64,000 nucleotides of DNA from Paraspadella gotoi (taxonomy: Eukaryota; Chaetognatha). Location: NCBI GenBank assembly GCA_051294375.1, contig JBJCIZ010000239.1, positions 5,847,074 to 5,911,073 on the forward strand, written 5' to 3'. The notes under the pieces were generated by a model. It made no database searches. It was not told the DNA's origin and was given only the letters and a program-made list of their open reading frames with translations. This document shows positions 23,635 to 35,850 of the stretch, one piece after another (position 1 is the stretch's first letter; each line of letters starts with the position of its first letter). The translations under genes and the position numbers were made by a program.

Positions 23635-25995
23635 AGGGAGAGAGAGAGAGACAGAGGGAGAGGGAGAGAGAGAGACAGAGAGAGAGAGAGATTTGATCTC
23701 TCTTCTCTCTCCGTCTCTCTTGTCTCCGTTCGATGATTTTTATCAGTTGGTTGTTAAAATTGACAAAATTATTTTCTTTGGACCCATTTTTTTTACCATT
23801 GACCAGAGCCGAAAGTTGTTGTTGTTCGTTTTTTGTTGATGGTTCGGCTGTTTTTGTTGTGGTTTGTTGTTTTGGTGCTCGCTTCGCTCCCAAATGAGTT
23901 TGGGAAAAAAGAATAAAATCGTCCCGACAAGAAACGACGACGAACGACGACGGACGAAAAACATTTTCGACGGAGGGCCATTTTAAAATTGATAATTAAT
24001 CCAAGGTAGCTGGTTCAAAGTAGGGAAAATAAAAAAATAGAATAAATGAATAAAACAAAATATTATATCGGCTGGTAGCCTAACGTAAGTTTAATAAAAG
24101 ACGCGGCAAAACCGCTGGCGTCCGTCCTTGTGACGGCGGACACGAAATTTCGGTTGCATAACTTGTAAGAGAAGGTTTTGTCTTGTTTTTGTTGCTTCTT
24201 GTTTGTGTTTCAAACCGCGGAAAGGACGCCTGCAAAAATTAGGGAAGACAAGAAGTAAAGAACAGAGAGAGTAACAAAAAGAAAGAAAGGAAAAAAAAGC
24301 GCAAAAAGCGGTTCCATTACCAGCGTGTTGCGCCGCAGTGACGTTTTTTTTTCAGCGTATATTTCCGAGTGATCAGTGAATACTATAATTATGTAAGATA
24401 TGTGTGAATAAAGCGTTATACTGGTTGATGACTTAATCTGAAAAAGTTTTAAACTAAAACAACAACTAACACAATAAAATGATCACGGGAAACCGTAACT
24501 AATCTGCCAAGGTATTAAATCAAAATACCGTTATTATATGCATGAAATAATTGCATTGAATTCTTATAAAGTGCATGTATTTGCTTTGTAGAGGTGTATG
24601 CCTAGGCGTAGTGAAAGTTACATACGAAAAGTTCTAAAAGTCATTGAATGACAATATACTGAATGCAGTAAACATTAATGTTGTAAAAAAAATTAATTTT
24701 AATGTGGAGTTTTTGGGCAGTAGGCTATTTTTATATATAGTACTATCCTTATAAAATCCGAAAATTTCAAAATGGGGCTTTTCTTAATTTTGAGATTGGG
24801 CAGAGATTTGAGATTTGCCTGCGTCCAAAAGTGATAAGGAAAATCTGGGATCATTTTTTAAAAATTGCTTTCATTAAGTGGGGTTTAAAAAATTTTAAAA
24901 ACTATATTAATATATAAGAAGTCTAATTTTTGCAGCTTAAAATATAGCTTTTTTTAATTTTTGAGCGTCACTTAATGAAGGAAATGTTTTTGCAAAAAGA
25001 GTTATAGTTCTCTTTTTTTCGAACTTTTTATGACAATCCCAAAATCTGCAAAAAAAATCTTAAGAAAAAAACTGTTTGAAAATTATTAAACATTTAATCT
25101 GTGGGTTTAGTACTAAGTATAAATATGGCCTACTGCGTAAATTGTAAATTTATTATAATTTTTTTATTATATAAATGTCATGTAATATAATAGTCTGTTG
25201 CGTGATCCTCTCAGACTTTTAGAATTTTGAATTAAAGTTAAATTAAGAAAGTTTTACTAGCGGCCTTAGTGATCACGTGAGCTGTACAAGTTGATACATA
25301 ATGGCACTTTAAAGACTTATGGTACCTTACGCGTTTCCTATAAAATATAAATTAAATGAATCAAGTTAATAACGCTTTTTAAACGTAAGTGGGACCGATT
25401 CTCGAGCCAATCGATCGACCGAGGGCCGAGACAAAAATTGGTGCTTATTGTAGTTTCAAAGCGGCGCATCTAAAGAAAAAAAAAAGTAAGATGGGCACGA
25501 ATGGTGAATTGACGGCAATTTTCTCGATCTCCGTTTTGGAAGTTTGCCGCTTAATACGGGAATGAGTCGACGGGCCGAGAACGCTGAGAATCGGTCGGCG
25601 AAAGTGGGCACTTCAGCTTCGAAGGCCATTCTTTCTCCTGTTAATAATATATTTATAAATATCTTATTATAATAATATTATTATTATTACTATAATTATT
25701 ATTATTATCATCGTTATCTATCATAATACTTAATCTCTTTAATGAAACAAATTTTGTGAAAACTTGAATCCGCGAGAGTTAATTTGTTTTTCAACTCTGT
25801 ATTTTCACGAGATGTCAGCAGCAGTCGTGAGAATATTTCGGTTAACTCCATAAAAAAAAACAAAAGTCTGATATGTAATTAAGGGGTAAAAAAATGTATA
25901 TTTTATGTGCTAAAGGTGCTATAAGTGCTATTGTTATAGTTTTATTGGTTAAATGTGCGATAGTTATAGTATAGCTTTATCTAGTTTAGTAAAAT
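23635..25995 (-). repeat. right arm of large inverted repeat 2
   Basis: Reverse-complement partner of 20,863-23,609. On its minus strand at 25,490-25,633 a possible exon follows an ATTATTAACAG acceptor (frames starting EKEWPSKLKCPLSPTDSQ or MAFEAEVPTFADRF); the same stretch in the left arm is broken by indels. Contains a hairpin repeat of the type seen at 28,550-29,150. Confidence 0.7.
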
Positions 25996-26439
25996 ATCTT
26001 GGAATACAATATAGTGTAATCCCCGATTTAATATAAAACTACAAAGTGAATAGTCCTTTTTTACAATAGAAACAATTTGTGAAATCATTATGCTACTTCA
26101 TTGATATGGATGCCAGGAACTCTGGGAGTGAATAAAAGAGACTGTGAGAGAGTCTTGATTAAAAGCTTGCAGGATCCCCCTTTGTTGTTATCTTGTAGGA
26201 GTGAAGGAAACATATCCATAGCCGGTCCGGACTTAGGAGGCATTTATAATAGAAAGTTTTTAAATAGGTGGTGCAAACTTAATAAAAAGTAAAAAATTAA
26301 TAAAACTCATTTTTTTTCTACCTTCATTTTTCTTTTTAATCCTTTTCTTCCCCTTACCTCTTGTTTTTCTTCTTTTTTTTTTTCACTCCAGCCTTTCTTT
26401 TTCCATTCTTATAATTCCATCAGCGTAAAAAATAAGGTT

Positions 26440-26474
<35 letters not shown>

Positions 26475-26585
26475 GCTCTCTCTCGTCTCTCTCTCTCTCC
26501 TTCTCCTCTTCTTCTCTGTCTCTCTCTCTACCACTCCCTCTTCTCTCTTTCTCTCGTCTCTCTCTCTCTCTCTCTCTCTTTCTCT

Positions 26586-26622
<37 letters not shown>

Positions 26623-26640
26623 TCTCTCTCATCTCCTGAG
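26440..26640. repeat. CT-rich microsatellite
   Basis: Interrupted (CT)n over about 200 bp. Confidence 0.85.
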
Positions 26641-26749
26641 GTCTTTTGACTTTTAACTCCCGCTCCAGAGATGAACTCCTTTTCTACGTCGCTTCCGTGT
26701 TGCTCCATTAGAGGTCAGACGACGGGGGAAGAAAACTCCATTCTTTTGA

Positions 26750-27800
26750 AACAAATATTAATTTGAAAAAAACTATTCTTTAATAAACAACATTTTTGAA
26801 AAAATAATAAGGTAATAATTATTCATACAATTCATTTTAAAAATATAAAATTCAATGATCGAATAAAACCGGTTTTTGGGAATTTGTTGCTAATTAAGGC
26901 GTTGAGAAATAAATATTGTATGATAAATAAATAAATTTAAATAAAATAATTAAATTCAATATTCAATTAATAAATTTTTTTAATTAAATAAAAAATAAAT
27001 AAAATAATATAAATAATACATATTAATCTATAAAACGTTTTACATTTTTTTTTGCCGCTGTCTTTCCCCGTCGTCTGAATGGAAAGCGAAACAAACAATT
27101 CCTCGTCGCTCTCTCCTCTTCTTTCTGATATTTGCCTTTCTCTTTCAAAAAAAAAATAACAATAGAAAAAAAAAATAATAATAGATAAAATAAATTTTAA
27201 AAAATCATATTCAATAAAAAAAAAAAACTTTAAGTAATCGTAATGTTTTGTTGTTGTTGTTGTTGTTGTTATTGTTTTCTCATCGTTTTTAATTCAGGCG
27301 CATCTATCTTTAAGGGAATAACATGAAAAAATAAAACTTTTAGCTATAAACATTTACATGGTAAATCATTAAAATTTATATTCATTAATAAATTGTGAGA
27401 TTAGTGAAAACTAACATTTTATGTACTTTTATTTATTTCAAGGTTAAATAATAAGCGCTAACTCATGTAAAAAATGAAACCAAATAGGACTAAAACGTGT
27501 AATATAAACATAACCATAGAATAAAAGTAACAATCTAATTTAGTTTTTCATAATGATTAAAAATAACATTTAAAATAACAATTTTGTTTCTATATAAAAA
27601 CCTCTCTACACATGCAAGAAATTATCTATCAAGTCTCCTGACTTTGGTTTTAAAAAAGAGAACAAAAATTTATCACAAGTCTGGAGCGCAAATTGTCAAG
27701 AAACTTTTCAGCCAGTATGATTTGAATAATTAAAATTTCCTTTCAGATTTTTCCTCCCTCGATTTTGAAGTCTGCATACAATACGAGGTATGAACGCCGT
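26750..27800. other. AT-rich non-coding stretch
   Basis: Very AT-rich sequence with A-rich runs and a (TTG)n run near 27,250. No supported exon or repeat boundary. Confidence 0.45.
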
Positions 27801-27812
27801 GTTAAAAAAAAA

Positions 27813-28033
27813 GGCCTTATTTTCCCAAACCGCCCCATGTCATCTAAAATTCAGAATTAATTAGCGTTAAAGATTAAGGATTATGATTTAGTATTAGGGT
27901 TAAGGATTAGAGTTAGGGATTACGTTAGGATTTTAATAATAGATTATAGTTATGGTTAATAATAGATTATTAAAATAAGAATAAAGTTCAGGTATTGATA
28001 AACACAAATGGGTCGTTTTCAGAAAAGAGAGCC
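27813..28033. mobile_element. TIR element with TTAGGG-like interior, clearest copy
   Basis: Both ends are visible: GGCCTTATTTTCCCAAACCG then CCCCAT on the left, and ATGGGTCGTTTTCAGAAAAG then AGAGCC on the right, which are imperfect reverse complements over about 28 bp. The 160-bp interior is made of GTTAAGGATTAGAGTTAGGG-type units. No coding capacity, so a non-autonomous element. Confidence 0.7.
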
Positions 28034-28549
28034 AAAGTGGGCCTCGAATTCCCAAGACTCATTTTTCAATCTTTCAATCTTTTTTTTTTTTTTTGGTTCG
28101 CAAAGAATCTGAGTCCCGGAAATCTAGAGAGAATTGGGAGAGATTTCTCGGCTCCACTTTCTTTGCTCCTGTCTCTTCGCTCCTCTATCCTTTTAATCTC
28201 AGTAATAATCTTAATATTTTTAACACTTAATCTCAACCTTTTTTTTTTCTATTCCTTCATTTTTCTTTCCTCACATTTTTTTTGCTCCACTGTTATTTTA
28301 TTCTTAATCCTGATCCTAATGTTTTTAAATCTTCATCTCTTTTCCTTCCTTTTTACTCCTCTCTCTTTTTAATTTTCATAATAATCCTAAACCTTTAAAA
28401 CTTAATCTTAAACCTTATGAATCTTAATCTACTACCTTTTCGCTCCCCTATCCTTTTTTAAATCTTAAATTCTCAGCTCCAGTTTTTATTTGCGCTTTTG
28501 TTGCCCCTCGCTTTAAGCTGAAATCTTAATTTACTGGCTATTAAGGCGT

Positions 28550-29150
28550 AGTAAATTTTCTAAATTGTAACTTTAATTAAAACTCTAAAGTGCAAGGAAC
28601 GAACAACCATAGTATTTAATGAGCATTGGTATGTAATAAAAATAATTTATTATAAATTTTACAGATTTTACGCGAGTAGGCCATATCTTATACTAGTTAC
28701 TAAACCAATAAATGTTAAAATTTCAAAAGCAGTTTTTTGTAAGATTTTTTTGCAAGATTTGCGATTCGTCATTAAAAAGTGATAACAAAGAGAAAATATG
28801 ACTCTTTTTGAAAAATTCCTTCATTAAGCTGGGTCAGAAATGAGAAAAAAGCTACTATTTTAAGCTGAAAATTAACTTTTTATATCATTAAATATAAGTT
28901 TTTTTTAATTTTTACCCACACTTAATGATAAGAATATTTTAAAAATGACTTATTATTTTTTTTAATCAACTTTTTACGAGGAATTTAAATTTTTCGATTT
29001 TATAAGGTTAGTGACTATATAATAAATATAGCTCTGCGAAAATTAAAAAACATATAAAATTTATTTTTTTACAAATTAATGTTCACTGTGGGTATGTTGT
29101 TCATAATTTATGTTTTTTAGAATTTTCGTATGTAACTTTCATACGCGCTT
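28550..29150. repeat. hairpin (foldback) element, ~600 bp
   Basis: Internally palindromic: TTCCTTCATTAAG...AGCTACTATTTTAAGCTGA on one side pairs with ATATAAGTTTTTTTTAATTT...CACTTAATGA on the other, and GTAGGCCATATCTTATACT pairs with the distal AATATAGCTCTGC side. Related copies lie at 49,200-49,800 and inside inverted repeat 2 (about 21,640-22,250 and 24,650-25,230). No ORF. Confidence 0.6.
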
Positions 29151-29665
29151 ACTGCGCTAATCTCTCTCTCTCTCTCTTTCTCTTTCTCTTTCTCTCTCTC
29201 ATATAACCCACTCTCCCTTTTCTTTGACCCTTTCCTTTTTCCGTCGCCACTCAATTCCAGTTACATCCCTCGGTTTCTCTCGTTCTTAAACATTATCTCA
29301 GTTACATCCTTCAGATTTTTTCATTCTTTGACATCATTCTTTTTCTTTAATTTTTCTTTTGTTTTTTTCTCGAAAAAAAAATTATAGTTGACGAATGGAG
29401 AGAGAGATAGAGAAAGAGAGAGAGAGAGAGAGANNNNNNNNNNNNNNNNNNNNNNNNNNNNNNNNNNNNNNNNNNNNNNNNNNNNNNNNNNNNNNNNNNN
29501 NNNNNNNNNNNNNNNNNNNNNNNNNNNNNNNNNNNNNNNNNNNNNNNNNNNNNNNNNNNNNNNNNNNNNNNNNNNNNNNNNNNNNNNNNNNNNNNNNNNN
29601 NNNNNNNNNNNNNNNNNNNNNNNNNNNNNNNNNNNNNNNNNNNNNNNNNNNNNNNNNNNNNNNNN

Positions 29666-29701
<36 letters not shown>

Positions 29702-30289
29702 CTTGAATCTTACAAGCAGAATTGGTCCCAGTGAAGAGAAAGAGAAAGCTAAAGAGAGAAAAAGAGAACGTTTTCGTTATCGGATTTTATAAACCAAATT
29801 AATATCCAACTGATACGAAAAAAAATTAAATTAGTTTAGGATTAGGTAAGGGATCTGGTTAGGGATTAGGTTAGGGATTAGGTTAGGGATTAGTTTAGGG
29901 ATTAGGTTAGGGATTAAGTTAGGGATTAGTTTAGGGATTAGGTTAGGGATTAGAATAGGGATCTGGATACGGTTTACGAATTAGGATTAAGGATTAAAGT
30001 TAGGAATTAGGCCAGGGTTTTGGCATTAAGGTTAGGGATTAAATAAATAATCAGGTGAAAAAATTGAAGTATCGTAGTAATGTAAATTGGGCGCTTTTGA
30101 AAAAAAAAGTGTCATAAAGTAAATTGCAGACACATATTCACCCATATTCACCCGCGTGCCCAGCGACCCAAACACGAAATGAAAACGCCATCTGTATTTT
30201 TGCGAACTCAAACAAAACTCGCGCGATTGGGTAACAAGATTCATGGCGGAGGTTAATAAGGCAATAAATACGCCCCTTCCACTCTCGAA
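29666..30289 (+). repeat. direct duplicate, copy 1 (empty-site version)
   Basis: Sequence from a GA tract through TTACAAGCAGAATTGGTCCC, a TTAGGGATTAGG-rich element (29,830-30,112) and ATTCACCCATATTCACCCGC to CCCCTTCCACTCTCGAA at the gap. Its two halves recur, separated by a foldback element, at 30,600-31,075 and 33,398-33,542. Confidence 0.75.
30244..30289 (+). CDS. possible first coding exon, cut by gap
   Basis: ATG in good context (AGATTCATGGCGGAGG) opens MAEVNKAINTPLPLS and runs into the 25-N gap. The second copy at 33,503 has a one-base loss after the ATG and then runs into a GA tract without a donor. Coding is plausible only. Confidence 0.3.
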
Positions 30290-30599
30290 NNNNNNNNNNN
30301 NNNNNNNNNNNNNNTAGGAGAAGAATAGAGAAGAGTAGATGATTGGAGACGAGAGAGAGCAGAGAGAGAGAGAGAAGAGATAGAGAGACAGGAGAGGAGA
30401 GGAGAGGAGAGAGCAGAGGAGAGATGAGAGTTCCTCCTCTGACCGTGTAGTCGTTGTTGTTGATTGTGTCGTTGTCGTTTGTCCCTTGCCGACGGAAGTT
30501 TTCCATGAAAACGAATTCTGTTCGAATCTAAGATTTTGTCCGCCAAAAAAAGTGACCGGCTTGATTGAGCAGAGAGAGAGAGAGAGACGAGAGAGATGA

Positions 30600-31075
30600 C
30601 GAGAGAGTAGATTACTAATCTTACAAGCAGAATTCGCGTCCCAGTGAAGAGAAAGAGAATAGCTAAAGAAGAAAAAGGAGAGACTTGTTCGTTATCGGAT
30701 TTATAACAAATTAATATCCAACTGATACGAAAAAAAAAATCAAATTAGTTTAAGGATAGGTAAGGGATCTGGTTAGGAGTAGGTATTAGGATTAGCTTAC
30801 GATTAGTTAGGGCATAGGTTAGGGATTAAAGTTAGGATTAGTTTAGGGATTAGGTTAGGGAATATAGAAGAGGGATCTGAGATACGTTACGAATTAGGAT
30901 TAAGGATTAAAGTTAGGAATTAGGCCATGGGTTTTGGATTAAGGTTAGAGGGGATTAAAGAAATAATCAGTTGAAAAAAATAATTAGTAAGTTATCGTAG
31001 GTCATGTAAATTGGGGCGCTTTTTGAAAAAAAAAAAGTGTCATAAAGTAAATTGAGACCACATTATTCACCCATA
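30600..31075 (+). repeat. direct duplicate, copy 2 left half (noisy)
   Basis: Repeats 29,690-30,138 with many small indels, ending at ATTCACCCATAT immediately before the foldback element. Confidence 0.75.
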
Positions 31076-33397
31076 TGTACACTGTTTTTTAAACCATGCA
31101 GTCGAAAAATTTTCACAATCGCTGTAAGTTTCTGTTATAATTTTATAGTGGCTTTTAAAAACGATCTAACAAAGGTGTCGTCAATCAATTTTGCCATGTA
31201 GACCTGCGCCACAATTTACCGGAAGTTGCGCCGTAGGACTACAATATGGAATTTTCTTTTTACTACAAATTAAAGTTAGCAGTGTGTTATTACTTATCCA
31301 TGCCAATTAGACTATAGTATTTATTTTAATAAGTAGTACTTAGACAAAAATGTTCAATAAAGGTTTTTCATCAATAGTGGGCGTGTCCCAAACCGGAAAT
31401 AGTGCTCGATAATCAATTAAATATGGTATTATTAAATGGTTTTGATCTATTCTGACTGCTAATGGTTTTTTTTCTGTTAGTAATGGACAGCTTTTATCAA
31501 CAAAATATTAAACATCCAACATCTATAAAAAAATCCAATCATATTTATCATATATTACTCTTAAAAAGATTCGTGTTTTTAATAGCCAAAAGGACTTTAA
31601 ACTTTTAACTATAAATATTTAAAATTTCATTTCAATTTCATTCAATTAATGAACTTTTCTAATTTTAAAATTCCTGGTTTTAATTTTAATACCTTTTACT
31701 AATTAATTTTTTATCAGTAATTTTTTTACTGCATACCTTTTTTGCTCAAAAACTATAGCCGGAAGTTAGCCCTTTTTCATTAAAGTTTTATTGTAAAATC
31801 TTTAGAGGGGAATACCTTATTTTAAGTTTTTCTCAGGTGAAGGAGAAGAGAAACAAATCCATGCCTCAAAAAGTTAATCAGATTTATAATTTTCTTTTCT
31901 TTTCCTTTTTAACCCTTTAATCCAGCAATAAAAATATTATTTATACCACTATGTGAGAATCCTTTCTTTTTGCTCGCCGTTTTTGAATCTAGAAAGAGTT
32001 TTGAAAGTAGTTCAAGCAAATGATTCTTTAAGAACAGTTGAAAATTTTTTTTTCGATTATCTATCGCTCTCTCTCTGGCCCTAAACCTAACCTGTCTTCA
32101 CTCGACCTCTATGCCTTTCGCAAATCTTTTGTTGAAAATTTTTCTCTCTCTCTTTCTCTCTCTCGCTCTTCCCTTACTCTCACCTTAATTTTCACTCTCT
32201 CTTTCTTTCTCTCTCTCTCTCCCAAATATTTTTGTAAGTAAAAAATTGTAATACATTCATAAATGTGGAATGAAGACTTGAATTAAAAGTTGAACATGTT
32301 CACCGTTTAAAATCTGATACGAATATAGATCAGTTTTAATAAGCTGTATAAACTTTATTAAATTAGTTTTTTTCTATTTAGTTTCCATTTAACTTTAGTC
32401 CCAAGGTTTTAAAGTAAGACGACTCTTATTCAAACCTTGAGTAATATCAATCAAGTTTCATATAATTAAATAAACAGCAATATAAAATTATTTAAATATT
32501 TTTCGTTTGACAAGGAATAACAAATATTTAGTATGTAAGCAATCTAGTAGAATTTCAAGTTCATTTTGTTACTTTAGCTAATATTTTGATTCTTATGAAC
32601 AAATCATTTTCAAGGCAGTTTCTTTTTTATTTGCTTCATCTTCTCTCTCTCAACCTGAGTCTTTTTCTGCGAAACAATTTACTTTACTTGGACTGCCTTT
32701 GAAAAATGATTGTTCATAAGAATCAAAATTGTTGGCAAAAAAGTAAAGAAAATTATACTTATAAATCCTACCACAAATTGCCCTTAATACTAAATATTTT
32801 TTTCCTGTCAAAAAAAAAGTTTATAATGCTTAATACTAAATCATTATCTCCTGTTGCAGTTATGATGTCTCTCAACAACAAATTAATCTGAATTTTAAGT
32901 TATTAAGAAACGAATCTTTTAGATAACTGATATTTATTTTGTCCTTATTTAGAGCGTTATGATAGTTTTTCTAATGATATATATGATTAATTTCTGTGAA
33001 CAACTATCATATGATAATAAAAAACCATTATCATTATAGTAGATCAAAAACTATTAATATGCGTAATTTTATCAGTTTTTTGAGCATCATTCGGTTTTGG
33101 ACACGCCACACTATGGGTAAAGAACCGTTTTTAAAAAAAATTTAAAGTAAACCTGAATAAATATTGAGAGTACATAAATTAGGCAATTCTTATATTTATA
33201 AAAACTATTTTCTTATCGTGCAATTAAAGAAAAGAGAAAATTCCATTTTGTAGTTCAACGTCAACTTCCGGTCAATAGTGCGTAGGTCTAACGCAAAATC
33301 TGATTGACAACACTTTAATCGTTTTAAGCACTTAAATTATAAGAAACTGTACAGATTGTAAAAATTTCGACTGCAATGGTTAAAAAAAAAACAGCGT
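31076..33397. mobile_element. 2.3-kb foldback element inserted in one of two copies
   Basis: Ends GTACACTGTTTTTTAAACCA/TGCAGTCG and its reverse complement CGACTGCAATGGTTAAAAAA/CAGCGT, with arm pairing traceable from 31,078-31,600 against 32,900-33,398. A second, inner palindrome pairs about 32,460-32,622 with 32,694-32,850. No transposase ORF. The flanks join into one uninterrupted sequence in copy 1 at 30,130-30,145, and CCCAT-type sequence appears at both ends, fitting a short target-site duplication. Confidence 0.6.
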
Positions 33398-33542
33398 AAC
33401 CCATTTCACCACGCGTTGCCCAGCGACCAAACACGAATATGAAAACCCATCTGTATTTTTGCGAACTCAAACAAAACTCCGCGATTGGTAACAATTCATG
33501 GCGAGGTTAATAAGGCAATAAATACGCCCCTTCCACTCTCGA
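33398..33542 (+). repeat. direct duplicate, copy 2 right half
   Basis: Repeats 30,139-30,289 with scattered one-base indels, continuing past the point where copy 1 is cut by the gap. Confidence 0.75.
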
Positions 33543-34169
33543 ATCGGAGAGAGAGAGAGAAGAGAGAAGAGAGAGACGACGAGAAGAGAGAGGAGGAGGA
33601 GAGAAGAGAGATGATCAGAGAGAGAGAGAAGTTGGAGAGAGAGAGACAGAGAGAGAGAGGTTTTATGGCCGCCGACTCGTTGGCGTCTCGCCGATTGAAA
33701 ATAAAATTTAAACAAATTATTTCGTCACCGAGTTAAATTGACTTTTCCATCGAAAATATATTAACTGACTCTTCAAACAAAAATATACATTTATTGATGA
33801 ACTTATTTTCGTTAAATTGATTGACTTTTTGAACAAAAAAATAGATTTTGAAATTAGTTGGTATCAACGTCCAAGTGTTATAAAAATGTCTAACGAGACA
33901 ATTTATAAAATCGTCACTTATTTTGTAAAATTATTTTAATATTTATATTATATGTATATTAATATATATATATATTTTAATTTTATAATATTGTATAATG
34001 AGCAACAATTTCAAAACTTTCCCTCCACGTTGCAACTTTGCAAATCGAGCACTCAACTCATTGTATCAGCTGGAGAAATTTAATCGACTTGGATTTCATT
34101 GTATCAGCTGGAGAAATTTAATCGACTTGGATTTCATTGTATCAGCTGGATCGTTTGACAGAATTATGA

Positions 34170-34556
34170 ATTACGACGACACAGAACGAAGAAGATTACG
34201 ACAACCACGATGCCGACGACGAAGACAACGATAACAACGACGACGACGATAACAAGAACGTCGAAATAAACGATGACGCAGACAATGACGATAGAAACGG
34301 CGACGAGGATAATGATGACGAAAACGACGATGACGATGACGACGACGAAAACGACGACGATACGAGAAGTCCCAAGAGTAATGATGGCTCAGCTGAAACC
34401 GATCCAAAAAAAAAAGACACCGAGAATACAGACAGCGCCAATGCAGACGAGCGGGGATTTCGGAAACAAATTAAAAAGGGGAACCGAACGCGGTTTTTAA
34501 ATGGCGCGGTTGAAAGAAAAGAACGCCGGTTCCGATATGAAAGCTCTCTCCTCTGT
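34170..34556 (+). CDS. Asp/Asn-rich open frame, cut by gap
   Basis: The frame is open for 129 codons from after a TGA at 34,167 to the gap, with no Met at its start; an ACACAG acceptor-like site lies at 34,184. It reads NEEDYDNHDADDEDNDNN, continues Asp/Asn-rich for about 60 residues, then becomes mixed and basic (SNDGSAETDPKKKDTEN, FRKQIKKGNRTRFLNG). The mixed C-terminal part argues for real coding rather than a bare (GAY)n repeat. Ser- and Arg-rich frames on the minus strand are its shadows. Function unknown. Confidence 0.45.
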
Positions 34557-34746
34557 NNNNNNNNNNNNNNNNNNNNNNNNNNNNNNNNNNNNNNNNNNNN
34601 NNNNNNNNNNNNNNNNNNNNNNNNNNNNNNNNNNNNNNNNNNNNNNNNNNNNNNNNNNNNNNNNNNNNNNNNNNNNNNNNNNNNNNNNNNNNNNNNNNNN
34701 NNNNNNNNNNNNNNNNNNNNNNNNNNNNNNNNNNNNNNNNNNNNNN

Positions 34747-34871
34747 TTTTGACCGAAGGGAGAGAAGCAAATAAAAATTACCGTGGGCAATAGTACAGGA
34801 TAGGGCAATTAGAGCATTGGAAATTAAATCCATTTTACATGATGAAGAGAGAAGAGATGAGAGAGACAGAG

Positions 34872-34936
<65 letters not shown>

Positions 34937-35141
34937 TCTGAGAAATCCTACCTTGCAGGTCCTGCACGTAGGCACAAGCAAATGTCCGGTCGTCCATTCG
35001 TCCGTCCGTCCGTCCGTACTTGACCTCTCACGCTTCTTTCTCACTCGTCTTCCTAGAATCGAACTTCTGCTGGAAATTGATGGTGCGGCCGGCTGGGGTT
35101 GCGGGGCTTTTGAACGATGGAGAGGCCGGCTGGGGTTGCTG
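34747..35141 (+). repeat. direct duplicate flanking a gap, clean copy
   Basis: Identical to 35,167 onward for about 130 bp, then the second copy diverges by small insertions. Duplicate overlapping ends around a 25-N gap indicate an overfilled gap, not a genomic tandem. Confidence 0.8.
35028..35141 (-). CDS. terminal exon with Pro/Ala-rich repeats, 5' side in gap
   Basis: The minus frame reads QQPQPASPSFKSPATPAG then RTINFQQKFDSRKTSEKEA and stops at 35,028-35,030. The N-terminal part is encoded by units of the roughly 40-bp minisatellite that continues at 35,560-35,850. In the noisy second copy the frame is broken. No acceptor is visible before the gap, and the function is unknown. Confidence 0.4.
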   Translation of the reverse strand, partial: QQPQPASPSFKSPATPAGRTINFQQKFDSRKTSEKEA

Positions 35142-35319
35142 NNNNNNNNNNNNNNNNNNNNNNNNNTTTTGACCGAAGGGAGAGAAGCAAATAAAAATTA
35201 CCGTGGGCAATAGTACAGGATAGGGCAATTAGAGCATTGGAAATTAAATCCATTTTACATGATGAAGAGAGAAGAGATGAGAGAGACAGAGAAAAAGGAG
35301 AAGAGGGAAGAGAGGAGAC

Positions 35320-35363
<44 letters not shown>

Positions 35364-35559
35364 GAGAGAGAGCAAACTCTGAGAAATCCTACCTGTGCAG
35401 GTCCTCGCACGTAGGCAGCAAGCAAATGGGTGCGCGTCCATTCGTGCCGTCTCGTCGTCCGACCGCTCCGTACCTTGACGTCTACGCTTCTGTTCTCGAC
35501 CGTCGGTCTTCCTCAGAAGCGAACCGTTGCTGTGGAAATATGATGGTGGCGGGCCGGCT

Positions 35560-35850
35560 GGGGTTGGCGGGGCTTGGTTGAACGATGGAGAGGCCCCGGC
35601 CCCTTTGGGGTTGCTGGTGGTTAGGAATGATAGAGAGGCCGGCGGGGGTTGCTGCGGTTTTTGGATGATTGAAATGGTAGGCTGGTGTTTTTGCTGGGTC
35701 GGAATGAATGAGAAGGCCGGCTGGCGTTTGCTGGGGTTAAGAATGATAGAAAGGCCGACTGGCGTTTGCTGGGGTTAGGAATGATAGATAGGCCCGCTGT
35801 GGTTGCTGGGGTTAGGAATGATGGAGGGGCTGCTCGCTTTGTTTTCAATG
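35560..35850. repeat. ~40-bp GC-rich minisatellite
   Basis: About seven units of GGCCGGCTGGGGTTGCTGGG plus TTAGGAATGATAGAGA, with indels. Because the period is not a multiple of three, successive units would be read in different frames. Confidence 0.75.

Noticed and set aside
30138-30546. Minus-strand ORFs starting MADKILDSN or MENFRRQGTND
   Set aside because: They sit in noisy duplicate sequence and run through N bases; start context and splice sites cannot be trusted.
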